This document shows positions 35,636 through 44,067 of a stretch of 62,724 nucleotides of DNA, piece after piece. Source of the DNA: Selenomonas sp. AE3005 (lineage in GTDB: Bacteria; Bacillota; Negativicutes; Selenomonadales; Selenomonadaceae). The stretch covers positions 1 to 62,724 of the forward strand of contig NZ_CAJODG010000005.1 in NCBI RefSeq assembly GCF_905233635.1, in the 5' to 3' direction. Numbering within the stretch: the first letter of the stretch is position 1; the number at the start of each line of letters is the position of its first letter. The notes below the pieces were generated by a model. The model searched no databases, was not told where the DNA came from, and saw nothing but the letters and a program-made list of their open reading frames with translations. The translations under genes and the position numbers were made by a program.

Positions 35636-36528
35636 CGCTAGAAGAACAACTTTTTTTCGTAAAAGCATTTCTCCCAGAGGCATGGGATTACCTGCAAACT
35701 AAGAACGATACGAGATTGCCGGAGTTCGACGATAATGACGAAATAGTATCTTGGTGGAGAACTTCAACAAAAATACCTAATAAGACGCAAATAAGAAGGA
35801 GGATTAGCGTTATGGGGATTGATATTAAAGAAACCGACCTTAGTTTTAACAGCTTATCCGAGCGCAGTTATACGGATATGGTGGTCATCCATCATACAGG
35901 CTGTAATGATATCGACGCTTCAGCCGAAGAAATCCACGGCTGGCACCTGAATAATGGATGGGCCGGTATCGGCTACCACTATGTAATTCGTAAGGATGGC
36001 ACCATTGAACGTGGCCGGCCGGAGTGGGCAATTGGTTCACATGCTTACGGAGAAAATAGCCATACCATCGGCATCCATTTGTCGGGGGATTTTGAGCAGG
36101 CGGAGCCGACTGGCGAACAGCTTGACCGTTGCGGCGCCCTCGTTGCCGATATTTGCGAGCGGTATGGCATTCCTATTGACCGTGAACATGTTGTGGGCCA
36201 TGGCGAACTTATGGCAACGTCCTGCCCTGGCGTGAACCTGCAGGCTCTTCTTGATGATGGCACGATTACGGGGAAAGCCGTATTCTACTATAACCAAAAT
36301 CATGGTATAGAGGATGAAGGTGCTGTGCCAGCAGAACAGGATGGAGGTAATCAGGGTGGACGCGGTGCCGAGCGATTTAATACAATCGACGCCCTGCCGG
36401 ACTGGGCAAAACCGACAATTCAGAAGATGATTGATAAAGGCCTGCTTAATGGCAACGGCGAAAGCCTCGACTTGTCCCTGGATATGCTGCGGATGTTTGT
36501 TGTCAATGACCGTGCCGGATTATATTAA
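35632..36528 (+). CDS. endolysin: N-acetylmuramoyl-L-alanine amidase
   Basis: 298 aa. The amidase_2/PGRP domain (residues about 75-215) has VVIHHTGC (zinc His), GIGYHYVIRKDG, HTIGIHLSGDFE and VVGHGELMATSCPG (His and Cys zinc ligands). It cuts the amide between MurNAc and the stem peptide. A C-terminal helical repeat (LPDWAKPTIQKMIDKGLLNG) may bind the wall. A second in-frame start, ATG 35812, has AAGGAGG ahead and gives 238 aa; see findings. Confidence 0.88.
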   Translation: MTLEEQLFFVKAFLPEAWDYLQTKNDTRLPEFDDNDEIVSWWRTSTKIPNKTQIRRRISVMGIDIKETDLSFNSLSERSYTDMVVIHHTGCNDIDASAEEIHGWHLNNGWAGIGYHYVIRKDGTIERGRPEWAIGSHAYGENSHTIGIHLSGDFEQAEPTGEQLDRCGALVADICERYGIPIDREHVVGHGELMATSCPGVNLQALLDDGTITGKAVFYYNQNHGIEDEGAVPAEQDGGNQGGRGAERFNTIDALPDWAKPTIQKMIDKGLLNGNGESLDLSLDMLRMFVVNDRAGLY

Positions 36529-36586
36529 ATGTTTGATGGGAAAGCAGCGGCTACTGAACAGCGATTCATAATTAAATATAAATCAA

Positions 36587-36624
36587 GCCCGTACTGGCAT
36601 AACACTGGTACGGGCCTTATTTTT
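36587..36624 (+). terminator. terminator after the lysis genes
   Basis: An 8-bp stem GCCCGTAC / GTACGGGC extended imperfectly through TGG/CTGG, with a CATAACA-type loop, then TTATTTTT. Closely related in loop and tail to the element at 37774-37811. Confidence 0.75.
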
Positions 36625-36717
36625 GTGTGAGTTTATCTTAAAGCACGATGAAATGCAGTCTGAACGAAAAAATGCTTAATAGGCAAGGGATTTTAGCCGA
36701 TATATAGAATATAAAGT

Positions 36718-36745
36718 TTGACAAAAGCGATTTTTGTGTTATTCT
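36718..36745 (+). promoter_or_regulatory. sigma-70-like promoter for the cargo genes
   Basis: TTGACA at 36718, a 16-base spacer and TATTCT at 36740, with TATAAT overlapping downstream. It lies about 30 bases before the ribosome site of the ImmA gene, so this gene can be read in the lysogen. Confidence 0.5.
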
Positions 36746-36777
36746 ATAATGTATGTTATCTAAAGGGGTGGAGTTCG

Positions 36778-37275
36778 ATGTGTGCAGAAAACAGGGCTAT
36801 ACAGCTTTTGAATAAGCATGGAGTGGAATCCGCACCTGTTAATGTTGTTAAATTAGCCAAGGAGTTAGGATACTCGGTACATAAGGCTGTATTCAAAAAT
36901 AAAAACATCAGCGGTGGAGTTAAATTTTTGAATGGCGAAAATGAAAAAGGCGCGATTTACATAAATATCAATGATTCTGTTAGTAGACAAAGGTTTACAC
37001 TCGCTCATGAATTGGGGCATTGCGAAATGCACCGAGAACGGTATCGGGAAAAAGGGTTGTTGGAAGGAATAGATATGTTTCGCAATCCTGAAAATCATAG
37101 TCCCACAGAGGTGGAGGCAAACGCATTTGCTGCAGAGCTACTTATGCCAAGAGAACTTGTGCGGCAGCAATGGGCAATTTGGGGGTCAGCTGAGATACTG
37201 GCAGACATATTCAAAGTGTCGTTATCTGCGATGTCATACAGGCTTTATAATTTAGGTCTGACAAAGGATTGGTGA
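36778..37275 (+). CDS. ImmA/IrrE-type metallopeptidase
   Basis: 165 aa with the zinc motif HELGH at residues 77-81 (FTLAHELGHCEMH) and a downstream acidic helix VEANAFAAELLMP that supplies the third ligand. In Bacillus mobile elements ImmA cleaves the ImmR repressor to allow induction. Here no repressor gene is next to it; it sits in the right-end cargo block. It may act on a repressor encoded outside the window or in a toxin-antitoxin pair. AAAGGGGTGGAG precedes ATG 36778. Confidence 0.82.
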   Translation: MCAENRAIQLLNKHGVESAPVNVVKLAKELGYSVHKAVFKNKNISGGVKFLNGENEKGAIYININDSVSRQRFTLAHELGHCEMHRERYREKGLLEGIDMFRNPENHSPTEVEANAFAAELLMPRELVRQQWAIWGSAEILADIFKVSLSAMSYRLYNLGLTKDW

Positions 37276-37279
37276 GCTA

Positions 37280-37729
37280 GTGGAAAACGATACAAAAGAA
37301 CAGGCCAAAGAGATTTTTGAGGATTTCTCAGACAACTTATTAGATTTTCAGCAAACTATAAGCGATGAGAATGAATTAGTTACAAAAGCAGAAGGAAAAG
37401 GCAACATAAAGCTATATATCCTTGATAAAATTATCAACACATGGCAAACGAAACATAGTGCTGATATTGAATTGCGCAAAGTTTATGCAAAGTGGCTTTT
37501 TGTGTTACTGGTCATAGAGACCGTAGCTGTATTTGTAATAGTCTTTATTACAGGTTTCAAGCGTATGGAGTTTGATGAGTGGACATTCAGAGTTTTTATT
37601 GGCTCTGTATATGCACAAATCGTTGGCGCGGTGTATGTGATGATTAGATACCTATTCTCTAAGGATAGTCATGTGATATTAGGGGATATTGCAACTATCG
37701 TTGAAAAAATGAATGGTGATAAAAACTAA
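37280..37729 (+). CDS. two-span membrane protein next to ImmA
   Basis: 149 aa: a 70-residue acidic helical N-terminus, two membrane spans (residues about 72-90 and 105-122), and a short cytoplasmic end. Starts at GTG, 4 bases after the ImmA stop, so the two are probably one unit. No family recognised. Could be an exclusion or stress-effector protein paired with the peptidase. Confidence 0.6.
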   Translation: MENDTKEQAKEIFEDFSDNLLDFQQTISDENELVTKAEGKGNIKLYILDKIINTWQTKHSADIELRKVYAKWLFVLLVIETVAVFVIVFITGFKRMEFDEWTFRVFIGSVYAQIVGAVYVMIRYLFSKDSHVILGDIATIVEKMNGDKN

Positions 37730-37773
37730 GAACTCTGCAATAGGGTGTTTAGTTACATAGCAGAAAAGCAGGG

Positions 37774-37811
37774 GTCCATGTTGGCATAACGCTGGCATGG
37801 GCTTATTTTTT
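37774..37811 (+). terminator. terminator after the ImmA unit
   Basis: A stem with several G-U pairs (GTCCATGTTGGC / GCTGGCATGGGC), a short ATAAC loop, then TTATTTTTT. Shares the GGCATAAC-x-CTGG core with the terminator at 36587. Confidence 0.7.
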
Positions 37812-37870
37812 ATGCAAAAAATATTCCATAAACAAAGGAGAAAATATTCCACTTAATACGCCGAAAACGC

Positions 37871-37899
37871 TTGACAATACACCGCAAAAGATGTATAAT
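37871..37899 (+). promoter_or_regulatory. consensus sigma-70 promoter
   Basis: TTGACA (37871-37876), exactly 17 bases, TATAAT (37894-37899): perfect boxes. It drives a 36-aa membrane peptide whose ATG lies 32 bases further. An 11-base direct repeat AAAATATTCCA at 37818 and 37841, just upstream, could be an operator. Confidence 0.8.
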
Positions 37900-37931
37900 A
37901 TAATCAAGAAATTAAGAAAGGGGGATTGATA

Positions 37932-38042
37932 ATGACAAGGAAAGAACGAAAACGTCTTAAAAGAGACGAAAAGCGTGCCGACATAATGTTAGTATTAGTA
38001 GTCGTTCAAACGGTGATAGGAATCCTACAGATACTAAAATAA
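37932..38042 (+). CDS. 36-aa basic membrane peptide
   Basis: A strongly basic start (MTRKERKRLKRDEKRADI) followed by one membrane span (MLVLVVVQTVIGILQILK). AAAGGGGG precedes the ATG and a perfect promoter lies upstream. The form resembles small phage toxin or holin-like peptides, but the basic N-terminus is not typical of known type I toxins. Confidence 0.6.
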   Translation: MTRKERKRLKRDEKRADIMLVLVVVQTVIGILQILK

Positions 38043-38061
38043 GCCAGCACGCAAGTGGACG

Positions 38062-38079
38062 GAAGGGCGAAAGCCCTTC
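38062..38079 (+). other. GAAA-tetraloop hairpin between two tiny genes
   Basis: A 7-bp perfect stem GAAGGGC / GCCCTTC closed by GAAA, followed by TGCTCCTTC. Too weak a T-run for a firm terminator; may stabilise or attenuate the mRNA of the peptides on either side. Confidence 0.5.
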
Positions 38080-38116
38080 TGCTCCTTCATTATATCGAAT
38101 AGAGGAGGAAATATCA

Positions 38117-38200
38117 ATGAAATTGGAAACTAAACAAAATTTAACGATAGCTCTTTTAGGTATTTGCATAATTCTATCAATTATCAATTTGTTGAAGTGA
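38117..38200 (+). CDS. 27-aa membrane peptide
   Basis: A short polar start and one span (LTIALLGICIILSIINLLK). Strong GAGGAGG ahead of the ATG. Like the 36-aa peptide upstream it ends in I-x-x-L-L-K, so the two may be related or act together. Confidence 0.55.
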   Translation: MKLETKQNLTIALLGICIILSIINLLK

Positions 38201-38209
38201 GGGAAGACT

Positions 38210-38410
38210 ATGAGCATATTGGATGAAGTGATGACTGCAGCAGAAGCGGCTAAACGCTGGGGAAAGTCTGTTGTTACAGTACGACAGGCTTGCACGGGGT
38301 ATAAAAAAGCGGCCCCAAGATTTAAGGACGGGGAAATACGGCAGTCGGGTTCTACTTGGCTGATTACAGTCGAAGGTATGACTCGAGTCTTTGGGGAAGA
38401 GCCCAGGTGA
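38210..38410 (+). CDS. small HTH protein, copy 1
   Basis: 66 aa. A helix-turn-helix-like start (MTAAEAAKRWGKSVVTVRQACTG) followed by two strands ending LITVEGMTRVFGEEP, like excisionase or MerR-type small DNA-binding proteins. It is about 60 percent identical by eye to the next gene. Might be an excisionase, given its place at the prophage edge, or a regulator of the tiny peptides. Confidence 0.65.
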   Translation: MSILDEVMTAAEAAKRWGKSVVTVRQACTGYKKAAPRFKDGEIRQSGSTWLITVEGMTRVFGEEPR

Positions 38411-38474
38411 ACAGACCTTGCTAAAAGTAGTACTTTGTGGTTTTTGTTGTGGTGTTTGCGAAAGTGGTGAGAAA

Positions 38475-38681
38475 ATGAATCCGTTATATGAAGTTATGAC
38501 CTCTGCGGAGGCGGCCGAACGCTGGGGGAAACCAGACAGAACCATCCGACAGGCCTGCACCGGGCAGAAAGGCTATCCGCCAAGATTCAAAGAAGGCGAG
38601 TTCCGCCAGTCGGGAAAGGTTTGGTTGATAACAGTGGAAGGTATGACCCGTGTATTTGGGGCAGAGCCGGTAAATGAATAA
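38475..38681 (+). CDS. small HTH protein, copy 2
   Basis: 68 aa, a diverged tandem paralogue of the gene before it (MTSAEAAERWGKPDRTIRQACTG ... LITVEGMTRVFGAEP). The fold-defining residues are kept while the recognition helix differs (SVVTV against PDRTI), so the two probably read different DNA. ATG 38475 has GGTGAGAAA ahead. Confidence 0.65.
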   Translation: MNPLYEVMTSAEAAERWGKPDRTIRQACTGQKGYPPRFKEGEFRQSGKVWLITVEGMTRVFGAEPVNE

Positions 38682-38688
38682 TGTCAAT

Positions 38689-38727
38689 AAAAGCCTATGT
38701 CTGTGTTTTTGCAGGCATAGGCTTTTA
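38689..38727 (+). terminator. terminator at the right edge of the prophage
   Basis: An 11-bp perfect stem AAAAGCCTATG / CATAGGCTTTT with a 16-base loop that itself holds TTTTT. Last clear phage-side signal before host genes. Confidence 0.75.
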
Positions 38728-38865
38728 TCGTTATATACTTGTTTCGTGACCACGTTTTGACCACAAAAATGTTCAAAAAGCGATTTTTCGACCTTTTGTC
38801 AACCATCAAAAAACCGCATAAAATAAGGCTCCATGAGGTGTAATTATTCTGGCTAAATAGTACCG

Positions 38866-39126
38866 TTAATATATGTGATATTCTTTCCAGGGGATTTGGT
38901 CCAGGCGTATGGTTTTCAGAAACTCCACAATGTCCTTTCTGCCGTAATAATGGGGCGTGCCGTTATTGTCCTGACTCATGAGGATGATGGGCATATTGGG
39001 GAAGAACTGAGCCAGCTCATGGCGCGTCTGCACCATTCTGGCAGTATACATTGTAACGGATTGCTTAACGGATATAATCGCAAAGGTAACCCCTTGCTCG
39101 ATAATCACTGCGCCATGTATGGTCAC
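38866..39126 (-). CDS. small conserved-looking hypothetical protein
   Basis: 86 aa, divergent from dnaE. It has an alpha/beta look: VTIHGAVIIEQGVTFAIISV, then MPIILMSQDNNGTPHYYGRKDIVEFLKTI. GTG at 39126 is preferred since GAGGTG lies 8 bases ahead; a longer ATG start at 39156 lacks one. No family name known to me. Confidence 0.6.
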   Translation of the reverse strand: MTIHGAVIIEQGVTFAIISVKQSVTMYTARMVQTRHELAQFFPNMPIILMSQDNNGTPHYYGRKDIVEFLKTIRLDQIPWKEYHIY

Positions 39127-39240
39127 TGCAAAACACCTCGCGTTCTTCTTTGTCATTATTTTAACATCAGTGCCTGCATGGGAGCAAGGTTTTATGTTAT
39201 ACTAAAGGATAATCGTTTGGCGTTAGGAAGGAACTTTTTT

Positions 39241-42200
39241 ATGGAATCAGCAAGTAATATAGATTTTGCCCATCTTCATGTGCATACGGAATTCAGTCTG
39301 CTGGACGGCGCTGCCCGTATCAAGGACTTGGTGTCCCGTGCCAGTGAGCTGGGCATGAAGCAGTTGGCTATCACTGACCATGGGGTTATGTACGGCACAA
39401 TAGACTTCTATAAGGAGTGCAAAAAGCAGGGGATAAAGCCCATAATTGGCTGTGAGGTCTATTTAGCGCCCGGCCCGCGACAGGAACGGCAGGAAGTCAA
39501 CCATGTCAAATATTATCATTTGATTTTGCTGGCAGAAAATCAGACCGGCTATAAGAATCTGGTAAAGCTGGTATCTCTGGCCAATATCGAGGGCATGTAC
39601 TATAAGCCCCGGGTAGACAAGGAGATTTTGCGCCAGTACCATGAGGGAATTATCTGCTTGTCGGCCTGTATTGCTGGTGATGTGCCACAGGCTTTGATTC
39701 AAAACAATAAGGAAAAGGCTGACCGGCTTGTACAGGAATACATAGATATTTTCGGCAAGGAGAATTACTTTCTCGAAATCCAGAATCACGGCCTGCCGGA
39801 AGAACGAACAGCCAATGAGGGCTTGATTGAACTGGCACAGAAGTACGGCATTGGCCTTGTTGCTACCAACGATAGCCACTATGTACGCCGTGAGGACAGT
39901 GAGTTCCATGATATTCTGCTCTGTATTCAGATGGGCAAGACGGTGGATGACCCCCAGCGTATGCGGTTTAACAGCGATGATTATTATCTAAAGTCCCCGG
40001 CGGAAATGGCGGCACTCTTTACGGATACGCCGGAGGCTATCAGCAATACCGTAAAGATAGCCGAGCGCTGTCAGGTTGATTTTGAGTTTGGTCATATTCA
40101 GCTGCCTTACTATCCGATACCTGAGGCCTATAAAGATGATGAGGCTTATTTGCGCGCTTTGTGTGAACAGGCACTGCCTGACCGTTATCCGGAAATTACG
40201 GCGGAGATAAGGGAACGTCTGGACTATGAGCTGTCCATTATTCATCGTATGGGCTATGACAGTTATTTCCTGATTGTCTGGGATTTTATCAATCATTCCC
40301 GGGAGCAGGGGATATCCGTAGGGCCAGGGCGCGGTTCGGCTGCCGGCAGTATCGTGGCCTATCTGCTCGGCATTACCAATCTTGACCCCTTGCAGTATGA
40401 TTTGCTCTTTGAGCGCTTTTTGAATCCGGAACGTGTCACCATGCCGGATATTGATATCGACTTCTGCTATATACGCCGGGAAGAAGTCATCGATTACGTT
40501 AAGGAACGTTATGGTTATGACCATGTAGCGCAGATAGTCACCTTTGGTACCATGGCGGCCAAGGGTGCTGTCCGCGATGTGGGACGGGCGCTTAATATGC
40601 CTTATGCGCAGGTAGATGGCATATCAAAGCTGATTCCCAATGAACTTAAGATGACACTTGATAAGGCGCTGAAAAGTTCCAAGGACTTCCGTGACCTTTA
40701 CGAAGGTTCGCCGGAGGTAAAGCGGCTTATTGACCTGGCCCGCAAGGTTGAGGGCCTGCCGCGTCACTCGTCTACCCATGCCGCTGGCGTCGTTATTGCG
40801 AAAAAGGCGCTGACGGAATATCTGCCTGTATCAGTATCGGAAGGTACGCTGGTTACGGAATTTGACAAAGACCATGTGGAGGAACTTGGCCTGCTCAAAA
40901 TGGACTTTTTAGGGCTGCGTACGCTCACGGTTATCAGTGATACGCTCGATAATATCAAATGTACACGGGGCGAAGTGGTGGATATCAATAAGATTCCCCT
41001 GGAAGATGAACTTACGGCCAAAATGCTCTGTGAGGGCCGCACGGGGGCTGTGTTCCAGATGGAATCTTCGGGCATGACGGCCTTGGTGAAAGACCTTGCA
41101 CCGCGGAACTTTGCTGACCTCATTCCGACAGTGGCTTTGTACCGTCCAGGCCCCTTGGGCAGCGGTATGGTGGAGAACTTCATCGCCGGCCGTCATGGAC
41201 GCAAGGAAGTTACCTATATGCACCCGCTGCTGGAACCTATCCTTAAAGAAACGTTTGGTGTGGTGCTCTATCAGGAGCAGGTTATGCAGATTGTGCAGGT
41301 GCTGGCTGGGTTCTCGCTGGGACAAGCTGACCTGTTGCGCCGTGCCATGGGTAAGAAAAAGCATGAAATCCTGATGGCGCAGAAGGAAAACTTCCTGAAA
41401 GGCTGTGCGGCCAATAATATCGAGGCAGAGCTGGCCAATACAATTTTTGACTTGTTGACGCATTTTGCCGATTACGGTTTTAATAAGTCCCATAGTGCCG
41501 CCTATGCGCTGGTGGCATGGCAGACGGCTTACCTAAAAGCCCATTATCCGGCAGAATATATGGCAGCAATGCTGACCAGTATTATGGATAACTCTGCCAA
41601 AGTACCGGCGTATATTGAACTGGCGCGCCGTATGGGCATTAAAATCCTGCCGCCCGATATCAACGCCAGCTCGACGAATTTCAGTGTAGACAAAGGGGCT
41701 ATTCGTTTCGGACTGGCGGCGGTACGCAATGTCGGTGATGCAGCCATTGAGGAAATCATGGCTGCACGCAAGGACAAGGGCGCCTTTACGTCGCTGATGG
41801 ATTTTTGTACCTCTTTGGATATGGGGACAGTTAACAAACGTGTTACTGAAAGCCTCATAAAATGTGGTGCTTTTGACTCACTGGGGGACAAGCGCAGCCA
41901 GTTGCTGAAGGTGCTTGACAAGGTGGTAGGTGAGGCGCAGCGGCGGCGGCGTGATAGTGCCAATGGTCAGCTGGGACTGTTTGATATGACAGCCATTGCA
42001 GATGCGACGGAGATAAAACTGCCGGATATACCAGAGGCCGACATGAAGGACCGTCTGAGCTGGGAAAAGGAAACAACAGGGTTCTATATTACCGGACATC
42101 CGCTTGACCAGTTTCAGGCAACACTGGGAAATTTGCCCCGGCTGGAGGTTTTGTTGTCCGGCGGTGTAAAGGATAAGCAGCTGGTACGTATCGGTGGTCT

Positions 42201-42642
42201 TATTACTGAATGCAAGCGGATTACAACCAAAAAAGGGGAAACTATGTGCTTCGTCACGCTGGAGGATTACACCGACAGGATTGAGGTTACGGTTTTCCCA
42301 CGGACGTTCTATCAGCATATCAATCTGCTGGTGCCGGATATGGCAGTCGTCATGCAGGGCAAGGTGGATGTGCAGGACGATGGTGTAAAGCTGCTGGCTG
42401 ATAAAATCTGGTCGGTGCTTGATTATGCGCCGGAGTATTATCTGATGATACCGGCAGGCGATAATGAGGAACTGTTGGGGAAAGTCAAGGACATTATAAC
42501 AAAGCATCCCGGCCATAATCCTGTGTTTATCTATCAGGGGCGCTGGCAAAAGCTCGGAGAGCAATACTGGCTGGATAACGCCCCGGAAACACTGACGCTG
42601 CTGGAAGATGTTCTGGGAGCCAAAGGCGTAAAAAAGCGATAA
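39241..42642 (+). CDS. dnaE: DNA polymerase III alpha subunit (DnaE type)
   Basis: 1133 aa. The N-terminal PHP domain opens FAHLHVHTEFSLLDGAARI and contains ITDHGVMYG. The polymerase core has GPGRGSAAGSIVAYLLGI and the catalytic PDIDIDF near residue 403. The fingers and HhH region follows (YGFNKSHSAAYA), then an OB fold (VRIGGLITECKRITTKKGETMCFVTLEDYTDRIEVTVFP). Replicative polymerase of the chromosome. Chosen start has AGGAAGGAAC ahead; a longer frame upstream is an overlap with the reverse gene. Length is normal. Confidence 0.96.
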   Translation: MESASNIDFAHLHVHTEFSLLDGAARIKDLVSRASELGMKQLAITDHGVMYGTIDFYKECKKQGIKPIIGCEVYLAPGPRQERQEVNHVKYYHLILLAENQTGYKNLVKLVSLANIEGMYYKPRVDKEILRQYHEGIICLSACIAGDVPQALIQNNKEKADRLVQEYIDIFGKENYFLEIQNHGLPEERTANEGLIELAQKYGIGLVATNDSHYVRREDSEFHDILLCIQMGKTVDDPQRMRFNSDDYYLKSPAEMAALFTDTPEAISNTVKIAERCQVDFEFGHIQLPYYPIPEAYKDDEAYLRALCEQALPDRYPEITAEIRERLDYELSIIHRMGYDSYFLIVWDFINHSREQGISVGPGRGSAAGSIVAYLLGITNLDPLQYDLLFERFLNPERVTMPDIDIDFCYIRREEVIDYVKERYGYDHVAQIVTFGTMAAKGAVRDVGRALNMPYAQVDGISKLIPNELKMTLDKALKSSKDFRDLYEGSPEVKRLIDLARKVEGLPRHSSTHAAGVVIAKKALTEYLPVSVSEGTLVTEFDKDHVEELGLLKMDFLGLRTLTVISDTLDNIKCTRGEVVDINKIPLEDELTAKMLCEGRTGAVFQMESSGMTALVKDLAPRNFADLIPTVALYRPGPLGSGMVENFIAGRHGRKEVTYMHPLLEPILKETFGVVLYQEQVMQIVQVLAGFSLGQADLLRRAMGKKKHEILMAQKENFLKGCAANNIEAELANTIFDLLTHFADYGFNKSHSAAYALVAWQTAYLKAHYPAEYMAAMLTSIMDNSAKVPAYIELARRMGIKILPPDINASSTNFSVDKGAIRFGLAAVRNVGDAAIEEIMAARKDKGAFTSLMDFCTSLDMGTVNKRVTESLIKCGAFDSLGDKRSQLLKVLDKVVGEAQRRRRDSANGQLGLFDMTAIADATEIKLPDIPEADMKDRLSWEKETTGFYITGHPLDQFQATLGNLPRLEVLLSGGVKDKQLVRIGGLITECKRITTKKGETMCFVTLEDYTDRIEVTVFPRTFYQHINLLVPDMAVVMQGKVDVQDDGVKLLADKIWSVLDYAPEYYLMIPAGDNEELLGKVKDIITKHPGHNPVFIYQGRWQKLGEQYWLDNAPETLTLLEDVLGAKGVKKR

Positions 42643-42782
42643 AACGAACAGGAGAGTTATGAATAGCCTGTCATAAATGTCATACCGTTGTATGCGTTTG
42701 GGGAGGTGGGGGAGTTCTTTTCAGCAGACACTGCAGATTGGCGCAGATGGAACTCATTTGATGAAGATTGTGAGGGATGAAA

Positions 42783-43994
42783 ATGGCTGAACGCCTTATC
42801 CTCCATATAGATATGGACTGCTTTTTTGCAGCGGTGGAGCAAAGGGACAATCCGGAACTGCGCGGTAAGCCCGTCATAGTTGGTGGCCTCTCCTCTAGGG
42901 GCGTGGTGTCAACAGCATCATATGAGGCCAGAAAATACGGCGTACATTCGGCAATGCCCATGGCTTTGGCAAAGCGGAAGTGTCCGCAGGGAATATTTCT
43001 GACTGGCAATTACCCTCAATATAAGGCAGTATCGGCACAAATTTTTGAGATTATGAACAGATTCTCTCCCTTGGTAGAGCCGCTTTCTATTGATGAAGGC
43101 TTTTTGGATATCACGGGGATGGAGAGATTTATTCAGGGGAATCCAAGAAAATATGGCATGAAGTTAAAGCAAGCTATCCTGACAGAAACGGGACTGATAG
43201 CTTCAGTGGGGATTGCGCCCAACAAGTTTCTGGCAAAGCTGGCATCAGATTTGGAAAAGCCGGATGGGCTGGTTATTATCAGACAGGAGGATATTCAACG
43301 CATTCTTTGGCCATTGCCCATATCGAGAATCTGGGGCGTTGGCAAGAAAACAGAAGAAAGGCTGGCTGCATTTGGGTACACGTACATAGGAGATATTGCC
43401 AGGGCTGGAAAGGATGTACTGCAAAAGCAGGTAGGGGAAAGGCTGGCACGTCATCTTGTGGAACTGGCAAATGGCAGGGATGACCGTCCTGTGGAGCCAG
43501 AACGGGAGGCACAATCTATTGGCAAAGAAACCACTTTTGAGGAGAATTTAAAATCCCGGCAGGAGGTGGAACATCATCTTCTTTACTTGTCTGCCCAAGT
43601 AGGCTGGAGGTTGCGCCGCAGTGGCAGGAATGCCCATACTGTGCAGATAAAAATAAGGCTGGAAGACTTTTCCACCTTTACACGCCAGAAAACTCTTTCA
43701 GATGCGATTTGCTATGATGAGGACATCTTTAAGGAGGCAAAAGCCCTCTTTCGGGCATTTGCCCTTCCTTACGGTAGCGGTATACGTCTACTGGGGGTAA
43801 GTTGTAGTGGCTTTGATGCGCCTAGCGAGATGTCTTTGTTTGAGATGGAAACAAAGCAAAAGAAGGAACGCCTTTACACAGCGATTGACAAAATTAAGGC
43901 GAAGTTTGGGGAAGACAAGATTGCCCATTTAGGAGAATCAAGGGTGTTGAAGAAGATAGAGTCTTCGCTTGCTGGGAGTGACGAGCGGCATTGA
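42783..43994 (+). CDS. dinB: DNA polymerase IV (Y family)
   Basis: 403 aa. HIDMDCFFAAVEQ (D10, D12, with F14 as a likely steric gate) and SIDEGFLDI (D104, E105) form the catalytic set. The thumb with helix-hairpin-helix (PISRIWGVGKKTEERLAAFGY) and the little finger domain follow. Translesion synthesis past damaged bases. ATG 42783 has GAGGG six bases ahead; ATG 42777 overlaps that site. Confidence 0.93.
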   Translation: MAERLILHIDMDCFFAAVEQRDNPELRGKPVIVGGLSSRGVVSTASYEARKYGVHSAMPMALAKRKCPQGIFLTGNYPQYKAVSAQIFEIMNRFSPLVEPLSIDEGFLDITGMERFIQGNPRKYGMKLKQAILTETGLIASVGIAPNKFLAKLASDLEKPDGLVIIRQEDIQRILWPLPISRIWGVGKKTEERLAAFGYTYIGDIARAGKDVLQKQVGERLARHLVELANGRDDRPVEPEREAQSIGKETTFEENLKSRQEVEHHLLYLSAQVGWRLRRSGRNAHTVQIKIRLEDFSTFTRQKTLSDAICYDEDIFKEAKALFRAFALPYGSGIRLLGVSCSGFDAPSEMSLFEMETKQKKERLYTAIDKIKAKFGEDKIAHLGESRVLKKIESSLAGSDERH

Positions 43995-44067
43995 ACTGCC
44001 TTTAGTATAAATCTAGCCTGCAGTACATGAATCAGGTCAATCAACTGTGGTATCAGATAAACAGGAA

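Noticed and set aside
173..36528. Phage-wide recoding of TAG as glutamine
   Set aside because: Baseplate genes W and J, the 6507 gene and the 35100 gene end naturally at TAG where the next gene starts or another stop follows closely. Only two genes look interrupted.
37280..37729. Holin function for the protein after ImmA
   Set aside because: It is outside the lysis block, has a large soluble N-terminus and lies in the ImmA unit behind a terminator.
122..38763. GTGACCA-N4-TTGACCA at 122-139 and 38746-38763
   Set aside because: Striking as paired half-sites near both ends, and could be integrase arm or operator sites, but two occurrences without an integrase in view are not enough to call a feature.
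114..38861. GCTAAATAGT at 114-123 and again at 38852-38861, as possible att sites
   Set aside because: Only 10 bases, and the left copy lies just ahead of a replication gene, so the prophage must extend further left. Chance is a fair explanation.
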